DNA from: Prauserella endophytica
GTDB lineage: Bacteria; Actinomycetota; Actinomycetes; Mycobacteriales; Pseudonocardiaceae
Direction of reading: 5' to 3'
NCBI RefSeq assembly: GCF_005146945.1
Contig: NZ_SWMS01000027.1
Location: 1 to 64,000 of the forward strand
DNA: 64,000 nucleotides
Position numbers and translations under genes: made by a program. Of this stretch, positions 51,033 through 58,767 are shown piece after piece. The notes below the pieces were generated by a model that worked only from the letters and a program-made list of their open reading frames with translations, made no database searches and was not told where the DNA came from. Each line of letters starts with the position of its first letter. Positions within the stretch are counted from its first letter, which is position 1.

Positions 51033-51560
51033 ATGACCGACACATCCGTCCCCCCGATTCCCGCCTGGCTGGCCCATCTGCCCACGGTCGGCGGTCTCGT
51101 GGTCCCGTGGATCACCCCTCGGACCTCCGACGGCCGGTATCTGTTCGGCTCGGTCAACCGCGATCGGATGGAGCACGCGTTGCTGCGCCGATGGTGCGGC
51201 GTGTGCGGCCGACCCCATGCCGACCGGCTGGTGTTGCTGATGCGGCTGTCCGACCTATCGCGCCGGTGCACCAGCGAACCCCCGCTGCATCCCCAGTGCG
51301 CCGCCTACACCATCACGGCCTGCCCGATGGTCGCCGGGCGCCTCGACCACTACCGCTCTACCCCGCGGCGGCTGGACGCCACGATGGCGCCGGCACCGGA
51401 CTCAGCGGCCCGCCAAGGCTCGCCCGCCGAGCCGTGGTTCGCCGTGTGGCAGGACGGCTACCAGGTCGTCACCGACCACGGCAACCTCGCCGCGTCCTAC
51501 GCCGACAGGCGCCCCCTGCGGATCCGGCCCATCACCTGGCGGCTGCCCGCCATCCTCTGA
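51033..51560 (+). CDS. Cys-rich phage/plasmid-type hypothetical protein
   Basis: This 175-aa protein has RRWCGVCGRPHADRLVL near residue 52 and PPLHPQCAAYTITACPMVAG about 30 residues later: CxxC plus a Cys/His set fitting a zinc ribbon. The C-terminal part has PWFAVWQDGYQVVTDHGNLA. AGGAG lies eight bases before ATG 51033. It lies between the first PP-loop gene and the Mom-like gene. No function is recognised. Confidence 0.7.
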   Translation: MTDTSVPPIPAWLAHLPTVGGLVVPWITPRTSDGRYLFGSVNRDRMEHALLRRWCGVCGRPHADRLVLLMRLSDLSRRCTSEPPLHPQCAAYTITACPMVAGRLDHYRSTPRRLDATMAPAPDSAARQGSPAEPWFAVWQDGYQVVTDHGNLAASYADRRPLRIRPITWRLPAIL

Positions 51561-51661
51561 CGACCCCGCGAACACGTCCACCAGCGCCGTTCGCTGCCAC
51601 GGGCGCGTGATCGACCCGCGCTCACACCCCTTGCCATCACACCGAACTGAAGGAGGCACGC

Positions 51662-52231
51662 ATGCGCCACTACAGCCCACCCACCGTCGCACCGGACGAC
51701 GAGTTCGACATGTACGGCCTCGAACTGGAACTGGGCACCTGGTCCTACATACTCGATGACTTCGGCATCGTCTACGGACCCGGCTGGTACCCGTTCCACC
51801 GCGCGCTAACCCGATCCGAACAGAACCCGTCCGCCCCGCTCCTGAACCGCGCCGTGCCGGTCGGCACGACCAAGCCCACGGGCGTCCGGCTCTCGCCGAA
51901 CGTCGCGGAGTACTCGTGGCGCAACGAGTACGTCCTGCTGGCACCGATCGACCACCGCGTACAGGCCCGCACGCGGCTGTTCGTCCGCAAGCAGGGCCTG
52001 GGCGCCATGGTCCGCCGCATCACCATCGAGGTCGACCTCCGGGCCGAGCTCGTCACGATCCCCGACCAGTGCCCTGCGGCACTGCGGGAGCAGGCCGAGG
52101 TCAAGGGCCAGCGCGTGCTCGACCTCCTCCAGGCCGCGCGCCGCGAACGCCGCCGTCGCGCGAAGACACCGACCGCAGTGCTCGGTCCGTGGGTCCAGGA
52201 CCAGTCCGCGGGACCGCAAGCCGCGACGTGA
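51662..52231 (+). CDS. Mobile-element hypothetical protein
   Basis: This 189-aa protein begins with short aromatic strands (PPTVAPDDEFDMYGLELELG; TWSYILDDFGIVYGPGWYPF) and has a basic helical C-terminus (EQAEVKGQRVLDLLQAARRE). AAGGAGG precedes ATG 51662. No family is recognised. It lies directly upstream of the Mom-like gene, separated by 87 bp. Confidence 0.66.
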   Translation: MRHYSPPTVAPDDEFDMYGLELELGTWSYILDDFGIVYGPGWYPFHRALTRSEQNPSAPLLNRAVPVGTTKPTGVRLSPNVAEYSWRNEYVLLAPIDHRVQARTRLFVRKQGLGAMVRRITIEVDLRAELVTIPDQCPAALREQAEVKGQRVLDLLQAARRERRRRAKTPTAVLGPWVQDQSAGPQAAT

Positions 52232-52318
52232 CAGCAACTCGCCCAGCAACCACCAGACACCAGCAAAGGGGGTGATATCGCAACCCTTGCCACCCCTCGA
52301 AGGGAGGGACGACCAACC

Positions 52319-53164
52319 ATGTCCACCCCTGGCTTCACCCAGCGGTGGCGCAACGGCACCCACCGCTGGCGCACAACAGCCGGCCCCACGTTCAACCCCG
52401 ATCGTTACAGTGTGTCCGAACTGGACAGCATCTTGGCCGAAGAGTTCTGCGTTCGTCATCACTACTCGGCCGCCTGGCCAGCCACCAAGTACCGCTTCGG
52501 GCTGTTCGACTTGCACGCGTACGAACCGCAATTGGTGGGCGTTGTCGCCCTGGGCATCCCGATGAGCAACCAGGTCCTCACCAACCCGTTCCCCACCCTG
52601 GTGCCCAACGAGGAATCGCTCGAACTGTCCCGATTGGTCTTGCTGGACAGCGTCGCCATGAACGGCGAATCGTGGTTCTGTGCAAGGGTTTTCGCCCGTG
52701 CCGCCGAACACGGCGTGCGAGGGCTGGTGAGCTTTGCCGACCCCGTTCCACGCTGGCGCATCATCGAGGGGCGGACCGAGATGATCAAGCCTGGGCACAT
52801 CGGCATCGTGTACCAGGCGCTGAACTTCGACTACCTCGGCCGGTCCACCCGCCGCACCCTCACCTTGCTACCCGATGCGACGGTGCTGACCGCCCGCGCA
52901 CAAGCGAAAGTTACCGGCGGCGAACGCGGACGCAACGGCGTCGTGGCCCGACTCGTCACGCTCGGCGCCGCACCACCTCACCCCGACGAGGACCTCGCGC
53001 AGTGGCTCGCCACCGCCTTGCGCGCAATCGGAGCACGTCGCCAACGCCACCCCGGCAACCACCGGTACGCGATCCGCCTCGGCCGCACCCGCGGCGAACG
53101 CACCCGCACCACCATCGGCATGGCCACCGGCCCGTACCCGAAGCCACGCCTCGCCGCCGCGTAA
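52319..53164 (+). CDS. mom-like: Mom-like DNA modification protein (GNAT fold)
   Basis: This 281-aa protein matches the Mom family of phage Mu and actinophages, which carbamoylmethylates adenine (momylation) and thereby blocks restriction. Recognisable blocks are RHHYSAAWPATKYRFGLF near residue 47, ELSRLVLLDSVAMNGESWF, RGLVSFADPVPRWRI and GHIGIVYQALNFDYLG. The basic C-terminus may bind DNA. It lies between two PP-loop genes, and GGGAGGGACG precedes ATG 52319. It could protect the element's DNA during transfer or mark it for discrimination. Whether it uses the Mu substrate is not known. Confidence 0.85.
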   Translation: MSTPGFTQRWRNGTHRWRTTAGPTFNPDRYSVSELDSILAEEFCVRHHYSAAWPATKYRFGLFDLHAYEPQLVGVVALGIPMSNQVLTNPFPTLVPNEESLELSRLVLLDSVAMNGESWFCARVFARAAEHGVRGLVSFADPVPRWRIIEGRTEMIKPGHIGIVYQALNFDYLGRSTRRTLTLLPDATVLTARAQAKVTGGERGRNGVVARLVTLGAAPPHPDEDLAQWLATALRAIGARRQRHPGNHRYAIRLGRTRGERTRTTIGMATGPYPKPRLAAA

Positions 53165-53245
53165 CCGAGCTCGACCGCCAGACAGCTCCGCTGCCGCGCC
53201 ACCCGAAACGCCACCGCAATTCACCACAAAGAAAGGGGCTCAGCC

Positions 53246-53797
53246 ATGCCCAAAACAGCCGAGAACTACTCCCCAGTGGACATTCTGCGTGAGGTGACCA
53301 GCTTGCTGAAAGAGGTCTTTCAGCAACTCGACTGGGCAGAAGACGAGATTCGCCGGGCCATGAGGCGGCATCCGTCCGAACGCGACCTCCTCTATCACAG
53401 CTTTCCCCTTCTCGTAGCCACACACAAACTCATGGCTACCGAGTTCGTCTACCGCTCGCACTGCCGCGAACTCCTGGAGCGCCTGGTCAACGACGCGGAC
53501 ACGCGGCCGGGCACCGCCGCCGAGGTGTGCTGCCTGTGCCACGACATCAGTCTGCGTGCCCCGCTGCGGTCACACGCCGCGGGCCTGTACTTCCGCATGT
53601 GGGCCACCGCGTTCCCCGGCAAACCACTCGACGACGACAGCCGCCAGCACCACGAAGCATTGGAAGGGTCGACCATCGACGACCTCGAAGCGATCGCACG
53701 ACACAAGCTGGCCGTCAACAACCGCAAGCTCGGCGAGATCACCTGCGACGGTCGCCACGACGGCGACATCGTCCAATGCAAGTACGCCGGAGCGTGA
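53246..53797 (+). CDS. Phage-type hypothetical protein
   Basis: This 183-aa protein is largely helical (VDILREVTSLLKEVFQQLDW; HKLMATEFVYRSHCRELLER) with VCCLCHDISLRAPLRSHAAG near residue 94, including a CCxxC arrangement that might bind metal. The C-terminal part ends in GEITCDGRHDGDIVQCKYAG. AAAGAAAGGGGC precedes ATG 53246. It resembles short proteins of actinophages with no known role. A hairpin at 53841-53873 follows. Confidence 0.68.
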   Translation: MPKTAENYSPVDILREVTSLLKEVFQQLDWAEDEIRRAMRRHPSERDLLYHSFPLLVATHKLMATEFVYRSHCRELLERLVNDADTRPGTAAEVCCLCHDISLRAPLRSHAAGLYFRMWATAFPGKPLDDDSRQHHEALEGSTIDDLEAIARHKLAVNNRKLGEITCDGRHDGDIVQCKYAGA

Positions 53798-53840
53798 AAC
53801 AGCCAGCCCCGAGCGCGCCAGCCAAACCATGCCACGAGTA

Positions 53841-53873
53841 GCCGGACCCCGCTGATCACCAACGGGGTCCGGC
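53841..53873 (+). terminator. Hairpin, 11-bp perfect stem
   Basis: GCCGGACCCCG (53841-53851) pairs perfectly with CGGGGTCCGGC (53863-53873), 44 bp after the preceding stop and before the second PP-loop gene. No U-tract is present. Confidence 0.6.
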
Positions 53874-53945
53874 CGCCGGCTTGGTGCTGCCGCCCCTCCG
53901 CCACACGAATACCCGTCCGCAGAACAACAACGCACGGAGGACAAC

Positions 53946-55274
53946 ATGGAAAGGAGAGCACCCGACGCCTCCACTCACGTCGACACCAACCCAATCCACC
54001 ACACCGAGCTGATGCCGTACGCGTGGTCGTACGGCATGGGAGCAGAGTCAACCGCCGGGATCTACCGGATGCTCACCGACCCCAACGCCCGGCCCGACAC
54101 GATCGCACCCGACTACTCCAACCTGGTCGTCGTCATCGCACAGACCGGGGACGAATGGAGCACCACCGGCAAGCTCGTCGAGCGGCACATCCTCCCGTTG
54201 CTCCGCAAGCACAACGTGCGCCTGGTTGAGGTGGCCCGCAAGGGACCGACCAAAAAGGACGGCGTCGCGGTCCTGCAGGACACGCGCCAACCGTACCGGC
54301 TGCACCTGGAGGGCGCCTACAAGCTCTCACACGAAAACCGGGCAACCGGAACGATGCCTCAACTCGGTGGCGTCCGGAAATGCAGCCAGAAAGCCAAGGG
54401 CTGGCCCCAGGATGCCTGGCGTGCCAAGGAATTCGGCGACCAACAGTACATCCACGCGATCGGATTCAACGTCAACGAGTACACCAGAATCACACGCGAC
54501 TCGGCGTACTCCATGGGCGGCCAACGCATTCCCACCTACCCGATCTACGAGTGGGGATGGGGCAGACAGGACTGCATCGACTACCTGTACCGCGAACTCG
54601 GCGTGGTGTGGCCGAAAAGTTGCTGCCGCCATTGTCCTTACGCTGGCTGCCAAGCCGGGTGGCCCGAGCAGCTCGCCCGGTTCGCCACCCTACCGGCCGA
54701 GGCCGCGCAGCACATCATCGACGAGTACGTGTGCACCGCACTGAACCCCCGATCCGGGTTGTTCGGTCCTGGCAAGTCGTTGATCAGCCGGCTGCAACGC
54801 GACCGCGTGACCGAGCCCGTCAAGCTGGCTGCCGCGCGGATGAAGAGGATGCCGTGGGCGATCTACCGCGTGCGTCGCTTCTACTTCGCGCCCGCCAACG
54901 CGATCCGCTCGGTGGATCGCGTCCTGCTCGGCGGCCACCTGGTGGTGTACGCCGCGCTGGAGGAGATGAGCGACCTCGTCGGCGTGCCGCTGGTACGCCA
55001 CGAGCAGATCGCGGGCGCACCGGTACGCGACGGCGATCGGGACGTCCACCGACGTCTGTGGGTGCGCCAACGTCAAGACGGGGCGTACCCGGCCATGGAG
55101 GAGTTCTACACCGTGGCCCCGGCCCAAGCGCTGGACAAGTCCATGGATCGCTTCGACGACACCTGGGCCGCGCACACCGACACGCTGCTCGCTCGCCTGG
55201 AAAGCCGTTGCGAGGCCGCGGCTGACGTGGTGCGGCACGCCCTGACTCGATCCCGGTTCACCAGCGCGTCCTAG
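53946..55274 (+). CDS. PP-loop-like (PAPS-reductase-like) protein, variant loop
   Basis: This 442-aa protein has a degenerate PP-loop (WSYGMGAESTAGIYRML in place of SGGxDS) near residue 28, then VVIAQTGDEWSTTGKLVERH and PQLGGVRKCSQKAKGWPQDA, typical of the phage 'PAPS reductase-like' group. Cys residues in KSCCRHCPYAGCQAG near residue 225 suggest an iron-sulphur or zinc site. It may activate a substrate for nucleic-acid modification along with the upstream PP-loop and Mom-like genes. The start ATG 53946 is preceded by GGAGGACAAC; a later ATG near 54012 is a possible alternative. Confidence 0.82.
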   Translation: MERRAPDASTHVDTNPIHHTELMPYAWSYGMGAESTAGIYRMLTDPNARPDTIAPDYSNLVVVIAQTGDEWSTTGKLVERHILPLLRKHNVRLVEVARKGPTKKDGVAVLQDTRQPYRLHLEGAYKLSHENRATGTMPQLGGVRKCSQKAKGWPQDAWRAKEFGDQQYIHAIGFNVNEYTRITRDSAYSMGGQRIPTYPIYEWGWGRQDCIDYLYRELGVVWPKSCCRHCPYAGCQAGWPEQLARFATLPAEAAQHIIDEYVCTALNPRSGLFGPGKSLISRLQRDRVTEPVKLAAARMKRMPWAIYRVRRFYFAPANAIRSVDRVLLGGHLVVYAALEEMSDLVGVPLVRHEQIAGAPVRDGDRDVHRRLWVRQRQDGAYPAMEEFYTVAPAQALDKSMDRFDDTWAAHTDTLLARLESRCEAAADVVRHALTRSRFTSAS

Positions 55275-55407
55275 CGGCAGCGCTGGGCTCGATGCACGAG
55301 CTCACCTTCCCGCCTCGTCCGCAGCATTTCGCCTGCGGCACATCGACTTCCGGCGCTGCGCCACGCCGAAGTTTCGCAATCTTCCTGTTCCGAAAGGGGA
55401 TACCGCT

Positions 55408-56208
55408 ATGGCTCCGTTCGAATTGCACACCGCACACATCGACGGACTCGTCAACGCTGGCCTCCAGTTCGACATGATCGCAACACGCGACGACGCCACA
55501 CTGGCCGGCCAGATGTTGCTCCAGCAGCACTACCGCAGCATCGGCGTGCTCCGCGAACACGAGGACCCGCCGGACTACACGGCGGCCCTGGCCGACCACG
55601 AGTTCCACCCGGTCGCGGTGCTGAGGCTGCTGGACAGCTACGAGTACCAGTCGGACGAAACGGCTGACTGGAACACCAGCCCCGCGTGCACGTGGATCAA
55701 CAGGCTCCGCGACGAAGTCCTCAGCAGGCTTCCCGCCGAGACGAAAACCAGAGTGCGCTACCGATCGCTGTCCGTCCCGGCCTACCAGCTCCTGCCCGCC
55801 TACACCGACACCCCCTGGGCCGTCACGGCACTGGAGCAGATCCCCAACATCGGGGACAGCACCATCGAGATCCCCGTGGTCCGCAAAGGACTGCCCGCCG
55901 AGATCCTGACCGGACCGATCCACTGCCCGAACGGCGGGCTGTCCTCCCATGTCCGGCACGTGACCATCCTCGGCCTCGGCCAGGACCGGGAGCTGCCCGC
56001 CTTCGCGCGAGTCCGCGAGCCCTCCGATCAGGCACCGGGGGTGTACCTGCTGTTCGAGCACGGCCGGCACGTGGCCCGCCCGGCCGATGCCCCGCCCATG
56101 CGGTTCGCCGCGTCGGGCGCCTTCATCCACACCGGCGACTGGCGCTGGCGCGAGCTGATCGGCCACAGCCTGCCGATCCCGTTGCACGACCACCGCACCG
56201 ATCGCTGA
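55408..56208 (+). CDS. Mobile-element hypothetical protein
   Basis: This 266-aa protein begins FELHTAHIDGLVNAGLQFDM, followed by an acidic helix region. The middle part has RVRYRSLSVPAYQLLPAYTD, and the C-terminal part ends GDWRWRELIGHSLPIPLHDH. No catalytic motif is seen. GAAAGGGGATACC precedes ATG 55408. It lies between the second PP-loop gene and the DprA homologue and is not recognised. Confidence 0.66.
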   Translation: MAPFELHTAHIDGLVNAGLQFDMIATRDDATLAGQMLLQQHYRSIGVLREHEDPPDYTAALADHEFHPVAVLRLLDSYEYQSDETADWNTSPACTWINRLRDEVLSRLPAETKTRVRYRSLSVPAYQLLPAYTDTPWAVTALEQIPNIGDSTIEIPVVRKGLPAEILTGPIHCPNGGLSSHVRHVTILGLGQDRELPAFARVREPSDQAPGVYLLFEHGRHVARPADAPPMRFAASGAFIHTGDWRWRELIGHSLPIPLHDHRTDR

Positions 56209-56270
56209 CAGCCGCGTCCACCGATACCGGCTCGGGCTGCCATCCCTTCCCACACCGAAGGAGTTGCACC

Positions 56271-57155
56271 ATGCCCCTCACCGACCCCCAGCACGCACGC
56301 TTGTTCCTGCTGTACGCCGCGGAGCCGCCCGCACCCGCAGTGCACGACTTCGTCGCCGCTCACGGGCCCGTCGAGGCCGTCGAGCGCATCCGCGGCGGAA
56401 CTGCCCCGCCCGCGGTCCTGGCCGAGATCACCCGGCCAGATCCGCGACTGGACGACGCCCTCCGCCCGGTCGACGCCGGGACCGCCACGCTGGTGACCCC
56501 CGAGGACGACGACTGGCCGCTCGGCCGGCTCGCCGGCATGGCCGGCCACGGCCTGGGCGCACCGCTGGCGCTGTGGACACGTGGCTCGGCATCCCTCGCC
56601 GAGCTCACCCGCACCGCCGTAACAGTGACCGGCACGGCCGTGTCCACCGGATACGGCTCCACTGTCGCCGCGGATCTCGCCTACGAACTGGCACAGGCCG
56701 GCGTGACCATCGTCAGCGGCGGTGCCTTCGGCATCGACGAGAGCGCCCTGCGCGGTGCACTGGCTGCGGAAGGCCCGGCTGTCGTGGTCCTGCCCTGCGG
56801 GGTCGACCTGGACTACCCGATGGCGCACACGCCCCTGTTCGCCGAGATCGTCCGAACGGGCGGGCTGCTGGTCAGCGAGTACCCCCTCGGCGCACTTCCG
56901 ACGCGGGCACGGTTCATTGCTCGCCGTCGTCTACTGGCCGCACTGGCCGCCGCGACCGTGATCGTCGAGGCCGGACAGCGCAGTGCCGCGCTAACCACGG
57001 CCCGCGCCGCCCGACACCTCGGACGGCGGGTCTACGGCGTACCGGGGCCGATCACGTCCGCCGCCTCGGCCGGCGTCAACGAGCTCCTGCGCACCGGGGA
57101 CGCCACCGCGATCAGCTCCGCGGCTCACATCACCTACCAGGAGGGATTGCGGTGA
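56271..57155 (+). CDS. dprA: DprA-like DNA-processing protein
   Basis: This 294-aa protein has the Rossmann core of DprA: TVTGTAVSTGYGSTVAADLA, VTIVSGGAFGIDESALRGAL (DprA has SGGARGID), VVVLPCGVDLDYPMAH, GGLLVSEYPLGALPTRARFI and VIVEAGQRSAALTTARAA. DprA binds single-stranded DNA and loads RecA; copies on conjugative elements probably protect or process incoming DNA. GAAGGAG precedes ATG 56271. It overlaps the next gene by four bases (GTGA). It lacks a clear C-terminal winged helix. Confidence 0.85.
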   Translation: MPLTDPQHARLFLLYAAEPPAPAVHDFVAAHGPVEAVERIRGGTAPPAVLAEITRPDPRLDDALRPVDAGTATLVTPEDDDWPLGRLAGMAGHGLGAPLALWTRGSASLAELTRTAVTVTGTAVSTGYGSTVAADLAYELAQAGVTIVSGGAFGIDESALRGALAAEGPAVVVLPCGVDLDYPMAHTPLFAEIVRTGGLLVSEYPLGALPTRARFIARRRLLAALAAATVIVEAGQRSAALTTARAARHLGRRVYGVPGPITSAASAGVNELLRTGDATAISSAAHITYQEGLR

Positions 57156-57961
57156 ACGGCCCCGACGTCTACACAGCGGCCATCGCCGCGCTCTGTCTGC
57201 CCGCCGAGTGGCAGGTCACCGTGGCGCTGCGACCTCGACGCCGCTCTCTCGGCATCGAGGTCCAGCCCGGCGGCACCGTCACCGTCCTGATCCCGCCGCA
57301 GGCCGGCCCCGACCAGGTCGTCCGGTTCGTCCGCGGCCACCGACGCTGGATCACCGAGAAGGTCGAAACAGCCGTCCGGCTGGCGCCGAACCACCCGGTC
57401 AAGCAGTTCGTCGACGGCGAGATCTTCGACCTGCTCGGCCAGCGCTACCGGCTCCAACTCGTCGACGCCGGCCTGACGACGAACGGGCGACAGCTACCTG
57501 TCCTCGCGTCGGACAACATCCTGTACGCGCGGCGGGAGCGCCCGGACCGGGTCCGGCGCGCGATCACCGGGCTCTACCGGCAGGAAGGGCTGGCCTGGGC
57601 CGTTCGGGAAGGCCGCGAGTACGAACGACGGGGTCGGATCGAGGGCCTGCGCTACCAGGTGCGGGACCTAGGCCGGCGCCGCTGGGGCGTCTACCACGGC
57701 CCGCCCAAGCACACCACGGCCCTGCACTGGGCCGTGTTCGGGCTACCGCTGCGGCTGATCGAGTACGTCCTCGTGCACGAGCAAGCCCACGCCACCCGCC
57801 CCAGCGGGCAGCCCCACGGGCGAGCCTGGCAGCGCCAGATGACGCTCTGGATGCCGGACTGGCGGCAACGGAAGGACGAGCTCGCCGAGGCCGGGCGCCA
57901 TGCCTGGCTGGGTGACTTCGAGCCGCACGGACCAGTCGTATCGCGCTACAAGAATGCGTAG
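57152..57961 (+). CDS. YgjP-type zinc metallopeptidase
   Basis: This 269-aa protein has the SprT/YgjP (DUF45) layout: VRFVRGHRRWITEKVETAVR, GLPLRLIEYVLVHEQAHATR and PSGQPHGRAW. HEQAH is the HExxH motif, and a further His in QPHGRAW may be the third zinc ligand. YgjP/WLM-type enzymes are often found next to restriction or DNA-processing genes and on mobile elements. It starts at a GTG overlapping the DprA stop. The two proteins are likely made together, perhaps to act on DNA-protein complexes. Confidence 0.85.
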   Translation: MNGPDVYTAAIAALCLPAEWQVTVALRPRRRSLGIEVQPGGTVTVLIPPQAGPDQVVRFVRGHRRWITEKVETAVRLAPNHPVKQFVDGEIFDLLGQRYRLQLVDAGLTTNGRQLPVLASDNILYARRERPDRVRRAITGLYRQEGLAWAVREGREYERRGRIEGLRYQVRDLGRRRWGVYHGPPKHTTALHWAVFGLPLRLIEYVLVHEQAHATRPSGQPHGRAWQRQMTLWMPDWRQRKDELAEAGRHAWLGDFEPHGPVVSRYKNA

Positions 57962-57999
57962 CGGTCACCCACGATGCGGATACAAGACACCACACCGGC

Positions 58000-58027
58000 T
58001 GTCCTAGCAAGAGGACTGATAGACATG
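58000..58027 (+). promoter_or_regulatory. Right copy of the TGTCCTA-N12-ATAGACATG motif
   Basis: This copy is exactly 17400 bp after the one at 40600. The internal N12 contains GAGGAC, and the ATG at 58025 opens a frame of uncertain value. ATAGACATG is followed by CGTGATAGACAT, so TGATAGACAT occurs twice in tandem. A regulator site or leaderless promoter is possible. Confidence 0.4.
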
Positions 58028-58100
58028 CGTGATAGACATACCGCGACAACGGAGCGTCATCGGCCATGGCTCGATGACGGCGAGCGAGAGAGGCTTCCCC

Positions 58101-58397
58101 ATGAGCGAGCCCGAGGAAGTCCTTCAACTTCGCGCCTGCCGGGCCGAGGTCGAAGGGATCAAGAAGCAGCTGGAGGACGCTCGCGAACAACAGGCAAAGC
58201 TCGAAGAGAAGATCAACGGCCTTCTGAAGAAGCAACGCGAAGCCAGGAAGAAGCGGCGCGAAGCGGTACTCGCTGCCGACGCAGCCGGGGTTCCGCGGTT
58301 GCGGATCTCCAAGGAAGTCGGCATGCAACGCAGCAACGTGTACAAGCTGTTGGAGGGCGCGGACACCAGCGACTCGGACACCGGCGACGATTCGTGA
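58101..58397 (+). CDS. Small coiled-coil/HTH protein
   Basis: This 98-aa protein has a coiled-coil N-terminal part (VEGIKKQLEDAREQQAKLEE; INGLLKKQREARKKRREAVL). A helix-turn-helix-like C-terminus follows: AADAAGVPRLRISKEVGMQR, then SNVYKLLEG. This resembles the DNA-binding end of recombinases or small regulators of plasmids. GAGAGGC precedes ATG 58101. The DSDTGDDS tail is acidic. It may regulate the module containing the motif at 58000. Confidence 0.7.
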   Translation: MSEPEEVLQLRACRAEVEGIKKQLEDAREQQAKLEEKINGLLKKQREARKKRREAVLAADAAGVPRLRISKEVGMQRSNVYKLLEGADTSDSDTGDDS

Positions 58398-58460
58398 GCG
58401 CAGCCACCATAGGCACGTCGGTACCGCGTCCGAAAAGCGTCCCGGTCACCGGAGGACGCC

Positions 58461-58664
58461 ATGGATCACGACGACTGGCCGGGACGTGACGGGTGGGCGG
58501 AACTGTCGGCTGATTCGCCCGACAGCGCCCACTCCGACGCGAAGCTGGAGCCGCCGCCTGGCTACTGCTGGTATGGCTCCAGGCTCGTGCCGTCCGAGCC
58601 CGAAGCGGGCAGAATCACCGAGCTGTTTCATCGGGTCCTGAAGGAGGGCCTGCCGCCGAACTGA
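58461..58664 (+). CDS. Small protein resembling a recombinase-domain fragment
   Basis: This 67-aa product has GYCWYGSRLVPSEPEAGRIT followed by ELFHRVLKEGLPP, which is like the Recombinase domain of large serine recombinases (VP-x-P-E-E-A-x-x-V-R-x-I-F...L-x-G). The N-terminal part is acidic. GGAGG lies just upstream of ATG 58461. It is likely a remnant or a small adaptor; no complete recombinase is in the window. A convergent minus-strand gene ends 104 bp later. Confidence 0.55.
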   Translation: MDHDDWPGRDGWAELSADSPDSAHSDAKLEPPPGYCWYGSRLVPSEPEAGRITELFHRVLKEGLPPN

Positions 58665-58767
58665 AACGGGTGCGGTGCCTATGTCGACGAGGTGGGACCG
58701 GCAGCATTGACGTACATTATGGATGCTGCCGGTCCACCGCCGTCGTCAAACGGCCCAGAACTCCTTG

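Noticed and set aside
49708-55274. Dnd/Ssp phosphorothioation system
   Set aside because: PP-loop proteins recall DndC, but no dndB, dndD, dndE or cysteine desulphurase gene is present.
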